From SZAS-18 sp038322235 (GTDB lineage: Bacteria > Verrucomicrobiota > Verrucomicrobiia > Chthoniobacterales > SZAS-18), in the NCBI GenBank assembly GCA_038322235.1, contig JBBQFQ010000018.1:1-64000 (forward strand): a stretch of 64,000 nt of DNA, in the 5' to 3' direction. The position numbers were made by a program, and so were the translations under genes. Below the pieces are notes generated by a model. That model was not told the origin of the DNA. It saw nothing but the letters and a program-made list of their open reading frames with translations, and did not search any database. Of this stretch, positions 34,641-39,932 are shown piece by piece; position 1 is the stretch's first letter, and each line of letters opens with the position of its first letter.

Positions 34641-34713
34641 GGGGGCGTACCGGAGATGCTCCGGTCCCTCGTCGGTCACAGCGACGGATGCGAACTGCTA
34701 CACCAACGCCCCC
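34641..34713 (-). tRNA. tRNA-His(GTG), non-canonical elbow
   Basis: Eight-pair acceptor (GGGGGCGT/ACGCCCCC), matching the extra G-1:C73 pair that identifies tRNA-His. D stem GGTG/CATC, loop TAGCAGTTCG (A18 G19). Anticodon stem CGTCG/CGACG, loop CTGTGAC. T stem ACCGG/CCGGT, loop AGCATCT (G55). No complete CCA. Confidence 0.8.
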
Positions 34714-34722
34714 AATTGAAAC

Positions 34723-34797
34723 TGGTCCCGGCGGCAGGACTTGCACCCGCACTGACGCGTGTCTGAGACGCGTGCCTCTACGTTGGGCTACACCGGG
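34723..34797 (-). tRNA. tRNA with anticodon CAG (Leu) but short variable loop, CCA encoded
   Basis: Acceptor CCCGGTG/CGCCGGG, T8 A9, discriminator A, CCA encoded. D stem GCC/GGC, loop CAACGTAGA (C18 G19). Anticodon stem CGCGT/ACGCG, loop CTCAGAC. The variable loop is only about five bases, whereas tRNA-Leu normally has a long arm. T stem GCGGG/CCTGC, loop TGCAAGT (G55). Confidence 0.8.
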
Positions 34798-34810
34798 AAT
34801 GAAGAAAATG

Positions 34811-34884
34811 ATCCCGCGGCCGGAGTTGCACCGGCTTGGTCCGATTTACGAGATCGGCGCATGAGCTGGATCTGCCACGCGGGA
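34811..34884 (-). tRNA. tRNA-Thr(CGT), non-canonical elbow
   Basis: Acceptor TCCCGCG/CGCGGGA, T8 G9, discriminator T, no CCA. D stem GCA/TGC, loop GATCCAGCTCA (A18 G19). Anticodon stem CCGAT/ATCGG, loop CTCGTAA. T stem GCCGG/CCGGC, loop TGCAACT (G55). Confidence 0.8.
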
Positions 34885-34893
34885 ATCTGAAAC

Positions 34894-34968
34894 TGGTGCG
34901 CGATGCCGGTGCTGCCCCGGCCCGGTCGGTTTGGAAGACCGCCATGCGAGCTGATACATGAATCGCGC
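34894..34968 (-). tRNA. tRNA-Gly(TCC), non-canonical elbow, CCA encoded
   Basis: Acceptor GCGCGAT/ATCGCGC, discriminator A, CCA encoded. D stem ATG/CAT, loop TATCAGCTCG (A18 G19). Anticodon loop CTTCCAA on a four-pair stem CGGT/ACCG. T stem GCCGG/CCGGC, loop GGCAGCA (G55). Confidence 0.8.
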
Positions 34969-34978
34969 AATGAAATTG

Positions 34979-35050
34979 CCGCTGCCGCTGGAGTTGCACC
35001 AGCTCCTTCGTGGTTTCAGCACGGCGCTCTTCTGCATGAGCTAGGCAGCG
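34979..35050 (-). tRNA. tRNA-Phe(GAA), non-canonical elbow
   Basis: Acceptor CGCTGCC/GGCAGCG, T8 A9, discriminator G, no CCA. D stem GCTC/GAGC, loop ATGCAGAA (A18 G19). Anticodon loop CTGAAAC on CGTG/CACG. T stem GCTGG/CCAGC, loop TGCAACT (G55). Confidence 0.82.
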
Positions 35051-35061
35051 AAATGAAAAAG

Positions 35062-35135
35062 TGGTCCCTCGACGCGGTATCGCGCCGCGGTCTGTCGGTT
35101 ATCGGCCGACGGCTCTGCTTTTGAGCTATCGAGGG
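35062..35135 (-). tRNA. tRNA-Ile(GAT), non-canonical elbow, CCA encoded
   Basis: Acceptor CCCTCGA/TCGAGGG, T8 A9, discriminator A, CCA encoded. D stem GCTC/GAGC, loop AAAAGCA (A18 G19). Anticodon stem GTCGG/CCGAC, loop CCGATAA, so the normally invariant T33 is C. T stem CGCGG/CCGCG, loop CGCGATA (G55). Confidence 0.82.
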
Positions 35136-35140
35136 AGGAG

Positions 35141-35211
35141 TCACCCGTCAGGGAGTTGCACCCCGGACTTCCGGACGTGGGCCGGATGCGTTGCGGTTAC
35201 GCCAACGGGCG
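35141..35211 (-). tRNA. tRNA-Val(CAC), non-canonical elbow
   Basis: Acceptor CGCCCGT/ACGGGTG (one wobble), T8 G9, discriminator A, no CCA. D stem GCG/CGC, loop TAACCGCAA (C18 G19). Anticodon stem TCCGG/CCGGA, loop CCCACGT with C at position 33. T stem CGGGG/CCCTG, loop TGCAACT (G55). Confidence 0.8.
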
Positions 35212-35225
35212 GAAGGAATGACGGG

Positions 35226-35296
35226 CTGCGGCCCCTGGATTCGAACCAGGACTCATGCTGTCAAAGAGCATTCGGCTACCGTTACCGGAGACCGCA
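35226..35296 (-). tRNA. tRNA-Gln(TTG), canonical elbow
   Basis: Acceptor TGCGGTC/GGCCGCA, discriminator G, no CCA. D stem CGG/CCG, loop TAACGGTAG with the normal G18 G19. Anticodon stem ATGCT/AGCAT, loop CTTTGAC. T stem CCTGG/CCAGG with the standard loop TTCGAAT. One of three array members with a normal elbow. Confidence 0.88.
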
Positions 35297-35307
35297 TTTC
35301 GAAAGAC

Positions 35308-35380
35308 TCGACCGCCAAGGAATCGCACCTTGTCCCCGGGCTTCGCAGTCCCGTGTGCTGATCTGGTACACTAGCGGTCG
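35308..35380 (-). tRNA. tRNA-Arg(GCG), non-canonical elbow
   Basis: Acceptor CGACCGC/GCGGTCG, T8 A9, discriminator A, no CCA. D stem GTG/CAC, loop TACCAGATCAG (A18 G19). Anticodon loop CTGCGAA on CGGG/CCCG with an A-G mismatch closing it. T stem CAAGG/CCTTG, loop TGCGATT (G55). GCG is a rare arginine anticodon; bacteria normally use ACG. Confidence 0.78.
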
Positions 35381-35387
35381 TAAAATC

Positions 35388-35463
35388 TGGTCGCGCGCCC
35401 CGGTGCTGCCCCGGGCGCCTCCTGCTTCCAAGGCAGGCGGGTTCGCTGGCTCCCTCGCGCGCG
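35388..35463 (-). tRNA. tRNA-Pro(TGG), non-canonical elbow, CCA encoded
   Basis: Acceptor CGCGCGC/GCGCGCG, discriminator A, CCA encoded. D stem GGG/CCC, loop AGCCAGCGAA (A18 G19). Anticodon stem CCTGC/GCAGG, loop CTTGGAA. T stem CCCGG/CCGGG, loop GGCAGCA (G55). Position 8 is G rather than T. Confidence 0.8.
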
Positions 35464-35471
35464 CTTTCAGT

Positions 35472-35517
35472 TGGGGGACACAGCCGGCAGCTTTATCTGC
35501 GCCGGCTGCCGGCCCCC
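35472..35517 (-). ncRNA. tRNA-array hairpin (two stacked perfect stems)
   Basis: On the minus strand GGGGG...CCCCC closes an inner perfect eight-pair stem CCGGCAGC/GCTGCCGG with a 13-base loop. It occupies the position of an array member between tRNA-Pro and tRNA-Tyr. No anticodon can be named. Confidence 0.35.
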
Positions 35518-35525
35518 GAATCATT

Positions 35526-35553
35526 TGGTCCGGGGCTTTGCCCGAACGGACCA
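35526..35553 (-). ncRNA. 28-base minihelix ending in CCA
   Basis: Minus strand: TGGTCCG pairs with CGGACCA, enclosing a second hairpin GGGC-AAA-GCCC. The 3' end is CCA and the shape is that of an acceptor-T-arm minihelix. It lies between the previous hairpin and tRNA-Tyr. Confidence 0.35.
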
Positions 35554-35569
35554 CGATGGGTTGGTTGAT

Positions 35570-35660
35570 TGGTGAGTTCGGTCGGGATCGCGCCGACGCT
35601 GGTCGCTCGCGCGACATCCGTTCTACAGACGGCACCGGATCTTTACCGGCCTACGAACCC
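35570..35660 (-). tRNA. tRNA-Tyr(GTA), class II, non-canonical elbow, CCA encoded
   Basis: Acceptor GGGTTCG/CGAACTC, T8 A9, discriminator A, CCA encoded. Anticodon loop CTGTAGA on CCGT/ACGG. A long variable arm (GTCGC-GCGA-GCGAC) is right for bacterial tRNA-Tyr. D region GCCGG-TAAAGAT-CCGGT (A18 G19). T stem GTCGG/CCGAC, loop CGCGATC (G55). Confidence 0.82.
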
Positions 35661-35675
35661 TGTTGATGGAAAAGG

Positions 35676-35745
35676 TTGCGGGACGTGGAGTCGAACCACG
35701 AGAGACGCGGCTTATGAGACCGGCCTGCCCCCAGGGCGTCCCGCA
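35676..35745 (-). tRNA. tRNA with anticodon CAT (Met or Ile2), canonical elbow
   Basis: Acceptor TGCGGGA/TCCCGCA, discriminator A, followed by CCT rather than CCA. D stem GCC/GGC, loop CTGGGGGCA (GG present). Anticodon loop CTCATAA on CGGT/GCCG. T stem CGTGG/CCACG with standard loop TTCGACT. The three-GC-pair stem of an initiator is absent. Lysidine-modified tRNA-Ile2 cannot be excluded. Confidence 0.8.
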
Positions 35746-35788
35746 ATAGCCCAAATCTGAGCGTCAGGACGGAAGCCCCGACGGAAAA

Positions 35789-35862
35789 TGGCACGACGTC
35801 CCGGTGCGGCCCCGGGCCCGCGGGGTTTTGGAGACCCGGCTGCGCAGGCTGGCGCCCGTCGT
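35789..35862 (-). tRNA. tRNA-Trp(CCA), non-canonical elbow, CCA encoded
   Basis: Acceptor ACGACG/CGTCGT, discriminator G, CCA encoded. D stem GCGC/GCGC, loop CAGCCT (A18 G19). Anticodon loop CTCCAAA on GGGT/ACCC. T stem CCCGG/CCGGG, loop GGCCGCA (G55). Confidence 0.75.
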
Positions 35863-35878
35863 ATGGATGAAAAAGAAA

Positions 35879-35949
35879 TGCGGCCGGCCGGAATTGAACC
35901 GGCGTCTTCGCGCTGGCGGCGCGTTGTCGTGCCCTTGGACCACGACCGC
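35879..35949 (-). tRNA. tRNA-Gly(GCC), canonical elbow
   Basis: Acceptor GCGGTCG/CGGCCGC (one wobble), T8 G9, discriminator A, no CCA. D stem GTC/GAC, loop CAAGGGCAC (GG present). Anticodon loop CCGCCAG on CGCG/CGCG, with C at position 33. T stem GCCGG/CCGGC, standard loop TTCAATT. Confidence 0.8.
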
Positions 35950-35955
35950 GGAAAT

Positions 35956-36026
35956 GGGCGGCGCGAGCGGTGCAAGGCACCGATCACCCGCTGGCGGCGG
36001 GCAGCCCGGGATCAACCGGACCGCCC
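35956..36026 (-). tRNA. degenerate tRNA-like element, anticodon GCC (Gly-like)
   Basis: Outer stem GGGCGGT/GCCGCCC, an anticodon-type arm CCCG-CCGCCAG-CGGG with the same loop as the adjacent Gly(GCC) gene, and a T-arm-like hairpin CGGTG/CACCG with only a five-base loop plus surplus bases before the acceptor. First element of the array in transcription order; probably a decayed copy. Confidence 0.4.
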
Positions 36027-36545
36027 GCCGCCGCAAACAACTGACGCGCCCGCCCCGCCACCGCCGTTGAGACCGGACGAGGCAGGTGGGATGAGGGATG
36101 CCGGTTTCACGCGGCTAGCCCCATCACGAGCGCAATAAAGAACAAATGAATGAACACCCTTGCTCCCGGTGAGGGGACCAACCCGCAGGCATTTCACGGC
36201 GGATGTTTCGGTGTTTACGGGGCACACCTCCCAAAAAGAAGCCCTTGGAGTTGGAAAATCGTGGGTGCATCAGAGACCAGGGACTTCCTTCGAGGGAGAG
36301 AGAAGACGCGGAGAGAGCGTCGCCGCTCTAACATAGAGCGGCTTGACTTCTTTCGCAGGCGTCGCGACCATCTCAGTGGTCGCCACGCCCGCGGCAGTCC
36401 TCGCAGGAAGGCCTTGGTGGAAGCGGCCGATCCGGCCCCGGAGTCAGTTGACGCTGACTCCGGGGCTCATTGATCCGCCGCCGGATGCGGTGGTTAGGTC
36501 ATGTGTATCTTGGTTTGAAAGACTGAACTTCTGAAATCGGGGCAA
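36027..36545. other. structured intergenic region upstream of the tRNA array
   Basis: No convincing gene. Three hairpins stand out: 36322-36342 (8-bp stem GCCGCTCT/AGAGCGGC, followed on the plus strand by a T-rich run, terminator-like), 36366-36383 (6-bp) and 36435-36466 (perfect 13-bp stem, six-base loop). The region from 36141 to about 36350 could be a plus-strand small RNA ending at the first hairpin. The promoter of the array must lie near 36030-36140; I could not pick it out. Confidence 0.35.
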
Positions 36546-36580
36546 CAAAAAACCCTGCCGCCCAAAGGGCTGGCAGGGTT
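36546..36580 (-). terminator. rho-independent terminator (minus strand)
   Basis: Stem 36551-36559 pairs with 36572-36580 (AACCCTGCC/GGCAGGGTT), continued by an inner GCCC-AAA-GGGC hairpin with one bulged base. On the minus strand it is followed by a T run (TTTTTTG). It lies 24 bases beyond the small ORF that stops at 36604. Confidence 0.8.
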
Positions 36581-36603
36581 GCAGTAAGCCTGTGTCTCAG
36601 TGG

Positions 36604-36777
36604 CTACTTCTCCTGCCAGCACGGTCGCGTGAATCGGTTATCATCGAGCCCCGGAAGGGACATGGACCGGATCGCGCGCTCGATCGCTTTGCCGCCGGGG
36701 CAAGACCAACTGCCCGGCAGCGCAACGGTCGAAGCCGTTTGCACGCATGTGCGGATAAGTTGGTGGATCGAGGTCAT
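36604..36777 (-). CDS. hypothetical small protein, 57 residues
   Basis: Unrecognised. It begins MTSIHQLIRTCVQTAS and contains three cysteines. Third codon positions are GC-rich, as in neighbouring genes. Support comes mainly from context: a well-spaced promoter lies just upstream, with a predicted start about 18 bases before the ATG, and a strong terminator directly follows the stop. The transcript could instead be a non-coding RNA of roughly 240 bases. An in-frame start 12 codons further upstream overlaps the promoter and is unlikely. Confidence 0.4.
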   Translation of the reverse strand: MTSIHQLIRTCVQTASTVALPGSWSCPGGKAIERAIRSMSLPGLDDNRFTRPCWQEK

Positions 36778-36801
36778 GGAAGGAAAGTCGGAACGAGGCC
36801 G

Positions 36802-36830
36802 AGATTGCCGCATCGACGATCTAACGTCAA
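36802..36830 (-). promoter_or_regulatory. sigma-70-type promoter for the small ORF
   Basis: On the minus strand the -35 box TTGACG (36825-36830) and -10 box CAATCT (36802-36807) are separated by exactly 17 bases. Transcription would start near 36795. Confidence 0.55.
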
Positions 36831-36981
36831 CAAGAATTCGCAGAAAAGGAGAAGAAAAGTTCTTTTACAGAGGAACCGAAGGTTTGTTTCGGGCGAATTC
36901 GCGCCCCGTTTCCGGCAATTTTCGGCTCGCTTCACGTGAGCGGCCTGTGCCTCTCCGCTCCGGCTGGCGGAGCGGGCCAGC

Positions 36982-37704
36982 TCAGTTCCGATGCTCCGTA
37001 TCCGCGATCAGTCCATCCCGCATCGTGTGGATGCAGTCGCAGGCCTCCGCGATCGCGGGGTTGTGCGTGACGAGGAGGAGGGCCTTGCGCTCCCGATGGA
37101 CCAGATCACGGAGGAGCGCGAAGACGCGCTCGGAGTTCGCGGTATCGAGATTACCTGTCGGCTCGTCGGCGAGGATGACGGCCGGATCGTTCGCGAGGGC
37201 TCGCGCGATCGCGACGCGCTGCTGCTCGCCGCCGGAAAGGGCGCGGCTGGATCGATTCGCCTTCCCGTCCAAACCGACCGCGGCCAGGAGGGCGAGCGAG
37301 CGTTCCCGCATCGCCGGCTCGGGCAGGCGCCCGAGCTGACGCATCGGAATCATGACGTTCTCCGCGGCGGTGAAATCCTGGAGCAGAAAGTGGAACTGGA
37401 AAATGAAGCCCAGCGATTCGTTCCGTTTGAACGAGAGCGCGTCGTCGGAAAGGGCGGAAACGTCATCCCCGGCGATAAAAAGCGATCCGGCGTCGGGGCG
37501 GTCGAGCAGGCCGAGCAGATACAGGAGCGAGCTCTTGCCGCAGCCCGAGGGTCCGACGACGGCGTGAATCTCTCCCGCATGGAGATCGAGGGAAACACCC
37601 CGCAAGGCGTGGACGCGCGCGTCTCCCTCTCCGAGAAACTTCTCCAGAGTGTGGCAACGGAGCGACGGTGGCGCCGACGGGTTCGAGTCAGGGGGGGCGG
37701 TCAA
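36982..37704 (-). CDS. ABC transporter ATP-binding protein (LolD/MacB type)
   Basis: A 240-residue ATPase. Walker A GPSGCGKSS, Q-loop FIFQFHFLLQDF, signature ALSGGEQQRVAIARAL, Walker B AVILADEPTGNLD and H-loop VTHNP. The DEPTGNLD and FQFHFLL forms place it in the LolD/MacB/FtsE group, which power lipoprotein release or efflux with FtsX-type permeases. No permease gene is adjacent. The start is a TTG overlapping the PHP gene stop by three to four bases, so it is translationally coupled to that gene. Confidence 0.88.
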   Translation of the reverse strand: MTAPPDSNPSAPPSLRCHTLEKFLGEGDARVHALRGVSLDLHAGEIHAVVGPSGCGKSSLLYLLGLLDRPDAGSLFIAGDDVSALSDDALSFKRNESLGFIFQFHFLLQDFTAAENVMIPMRQLGRLPEPAMRERSLALLAAVGLDGKANRSSRALSGGEQQRVAIARALANDPAVILADEPTGNLDTANSERVFALLRDLVHRERKALLLVTHNPAIAEACDCIHTMRDGLIADTEHRN

Positions 37705-38393
37705 GGCGCGGGCTTATGCGGTTTGAGTCGGAGCCAGTTGTTCCACGTTTTCCGCACGACGTCGCGAGCGGTGAGGTACGTCTCCTCGCGCTCGGGCCCT
37801 CGTCGGATCGCGGCGAGAACTCCCGCGACGGAAAATTCGTCGACATCGAGGATCGTGTACGCAGTTCCCACCGCGCTGGCATGATGGGCGTCGCTCCCAG
37901 CGGTCATGGGAAGCAGGCGTTTCCGGGCGTACTCCAGCGCCTTCCGGTTGTAACGCTTCAAGGTCGTCGCTGCGTTGAAAACTTCGAGTCCGTCCCATTC
38001 GATCCGGTCAAGCACACTCTGCCTGATCCCGGCCCGAAAAAGGTCATATGGGTGCGGGGGGATCGCGAGGCCGCCTGCTCCGCGAGTCAGACGCGCGACT
38101 TCGCGAGCCGGCGTTCCTTTCAAGTTTGGCAAGGTCACGCCGAGACACAGCAGATGGCCTTCGGCGCACGTCATTTCGACGCCTGGCACGACCAGAAACC
38201 CGCCCACGGGGAACCCGTCCTCCCGCATCAGGCCCCGCTGGATCATGTAGTCGACCGCTTCACAGTTGTTGTGATCGGTGATGGCAAAGCCGTGCAATCC
38301 CTTCCTCCGCGCGACCGCAATCATCTGCTCGGGCAGCGAGATCCCGTCCGCGGAAAAGACCGAGTGCGTGTGCAGGTCGATGTGAAGTCGCAC
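37701..38393 (-). CDS. PHP-domain phosphoesterase
   Basis: A 230-residue metal-dependent hydrolase of the PHP superfamily. Motif one is HIDLHTHSVFSADG, motif two AITDHNNCEAV, motif three VVPGVEMTC with IPPHPYD, and the last motif TAGSDAHHAS. Relatives act on phosphoesters of nucleotides or small molecules. It starts with GTG at 38393 and its stop overlaps the start of the ABC ATPase gene. No signal peptide. Confidence 0.85.
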   Translation of the reverse strand: MRLHIDLHTHSVFSADGISLPEQMIAVARRKGLHGFAITDHNNCEAVDYMIQRGLMREDGFPVGGFLVVPGVEMTCAEGHLLCLGVTLPNLKGTPAREVARLTRGAGGLAIPPHPYDLFRAGIRQSVLDRIEWDGLEVFNAATTLKRYNRKALEYARKRLLPMTAGSDAHHASAVGTAYTILDVDEFSVAGVLAAIRRGPEREETYLTARDVVRKTWNNWLRLKPHKPAP

Positions 38394-38470
38394 GCCGCAG
38401 TCTCGAACGCCCCGAGCGGCAGAGCAAGGGCACCTGGTTGCGGCCTGAGCCGGACAGAGGAAGCTGCGGA

Positions 38471-39064
38471 ATGCTGGAAATCATTGGATTCAAGGATTGG
38501 GCGGCCGTGTGCACGGCGATGGCGCAAGGGCGGCAGAGCATCATTATTCGCAAGGGCGGCATCGCGGAGGGGCGCGATGGCTTCCAGTTCAAGCACCCAG
38601 AGTTTTTCCTCTTCCCGACGGCATTCCACGAACAATTCGACAAGCTGCGCCCGGAGGAGGCGGGGCCGCTCCGGTCCGACGTGCCCGGCGACCAGGCGGA
38701 AATCGTCGTGCGGGCGGCGTTCCAGCTCGAGTGGGCCGCGACGGTCACCGATCGCGTGGCCGCGGCCGCGCTGGCCCCGTTTCACGTGTATCGGGACGCG
38801 GTGGTGCGGGAGCGCTTTGACTATGACGATGCACCAGGGGTGCAGGTCGCGTTCGGACGCGCCCTTCGCGTCGATCCGGCGTGGAGCTTCCCGGCTGAGG
38901 CCAGTTTCGGGGGTTGTAGGTCGTGGATCCGGCTGCCGGAGAACGCGCCCGACCCTGCAGGCCTTGCGTGGGTACTCGACGACGACGCTCACGCTCAGCG
39001 GTCTGGCGCGCTTTCCGCGTGGCTGAGAGAGTACCACATCAACCCCATCCGTTTTCAGCCATGA
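38471..39064 (+). CDS. DUF1802 family protein
   Basis: A 197-residue protein beginning MLEIIGFKDWAAVCTAMAQG with SIIIRKGGIAEGRDGFQFKHPEFFLFPT, the recognisable DUF1802 pattern. The function of this family is not established. The ATG at 38471 follows a GAGGA ten bases upstream; the longer frame adds only noise. Its TGA overlaps the ATG of the L,D-transpeptidase gene, so they are coupled. Confidence 0.75.
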   Translation: MLEIIGFKDWAAVCTAMAQGRQSIIIRKGGIAEGRDGFQFKHPEFFLFPTAFHEQFDKLRPEEAGPLRSDVPGDQAEIVVRAAFQLEWAATVTDRVAAAALAPFHVYRDAVVRERFDYDDAPGVQVAFGRALRVDPAWSFPAEASFGGCRSWIRLPENAPDPAGLAWVLDDDAHAQRSGALSAWLREYHINPIRFQP

Positions 39065-39798
39065 TGCGGCGGTTATTGGTGCCGCTCGTCGGGCTTCTCG
39101 TCGCGGTAACGGGTGGCATTGGGGCGCAGGTCATTCCGGCGACGACCACGCAGGTCATCGTCGCGGTAGCGCCCGACTGGAACGCCCAGCAGGGCGTGCT
39201 CCAGCGCTACGAGCGCGCTGGCCGGGGAGAGTGGAAGCCGGTGGGCCCGCCCATCGCGGTCCTCTTTGGCCGGAACGGGCTCGCGTGGGGCTCCGGAGTC
39301 GCCGGAGCGAACGAAGCCGGCCTGCACAAGCGGGAGCGAGACGGGCGGACTCCCGCGGGGGTTTTTGCAATCGGGAAAATCTACACGGCCGATGCGGCCC
39401 TACCAACCGGGGCGGATTATCCCTTCCGAACGGTCGGCGAGGGCGACGCGTGGCCCGATGATCCGGCGAACCCGTACTACAATCGCCACCTGATCTTCCC
39501 AACCGTTGCGGAGCGGCCCGAGTGGTTCGCAAAACAGCGGATGAAGTCGCGAGACCCCGCCTACCGGTGGCGGGTCGAAATCCGTCACAATTCTAATCCC
39601 ATCGTCCCTGGGGCGGGAAGTGCGATCTTCTTCCACATTCGCCGCGGCGAGACGCGGCCGACCAGCGGATGCACCACGATGGCGGAGGGCGATTTGCGCG
39701 ATCTCGTTTGCTGGCTTCGGGCGGGTTCCCAGCCGCATTTTGTCGCGCTGCCCCAAGCCGAATATGCGGCTCGCAGGGAGCGGTGGAGCCTGCCGTAG
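39061..39798 (+). CDS. exported L,D-transpeptidase-like (YkuD-fold) protein
   Basis: A 245-residue exported protein with signal peptide RRLLVPLVGLLVAVTGGIGA. It belongs to the group of YkuD-related proteins with TPAGVFAIGKIY, HNSNPIVPGAGSAIFFHI and the catalytic motif RPTSGCTTM, where the Cys is the predicted nucleophile. Peptidoglycan modification is likely. It shares little with the L,D-transpeptidase at 5107 beyond the fold. It is coupled to the DUF1802 gene by an ATGA overlap and is convergent with the MFS gene. Confidence 0.8.
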   Translation: MMRRLLVPLVGLLVAVTGGIGAQVIPATTTQVIVAVAPDWNAQQGVLQRYERAGRGEWKPVGPPIAVLFGRNGLAWGSGVAGANEAGLHKRERDGRTPAGVFAIGKIYTADAALPTGADYPFRTVGEGDAWPDDPANPYYNRHLIFPTVAERPEWFAKQRMKSRDPAYRWRVEIRHNSNPIVPGAGSAIFFHIRRGETRPTSGCTTMAEGDLRDLVCWLRAGSQPHFVALPQAEYAARRERWSLP

Positions 39799-39865
39799 AA
39801 GGGAAGCCAGGAGAACGAGGGGGGAAGACGTTCGATTAAGATTCCACGTCACTATTCCCCTGGGC

Positions 39866-39899
39866 ACAAAAAGCGGCGGGCGCTTTCACGCCCGCCGCT
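39866..39899 (-). terminator. rho-independent terminator of the MFS gene
   Basis: A perfect 11-bp stem pairs 39872-39882 with 39889-39899, with a six-base loop. On the minus strand it is followed by TTTTGT. It lies just beyond the MFS stop at 39933. Confidence 0.85.
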
Positions 39900-39932
39900 A
39901 GTTGTGGTATCGCGTTCCCAGCGGATCGCGAG

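Noticed and set aside
34395..35980. Several 60-200-codon frames across the tRNA array
   Set aside because: Their translations follow tRNA stems and lack protein-like composition; folded tRNAs explain the sequence better.
33994..36026. CRISPR array as explanation for the regularly spaced repeats
   Set aside because: The repeated strings are T-arm segments of different tRNAs, not identical direct repeats with unique spacers. No CRISPR array was seen anywhere in the window.
36150..36473. 107-codon plus-strand frame in the structured gap
   Set aside because: Arg-rich, spans three strong hairpins and has no recognisable protein pattern.
36604..36777. Decayed ribosomal protein S12 gene
   Set aside because: Only the first few residues (TSIHQLIR) recall S12; none of its later conserved motifs follow.
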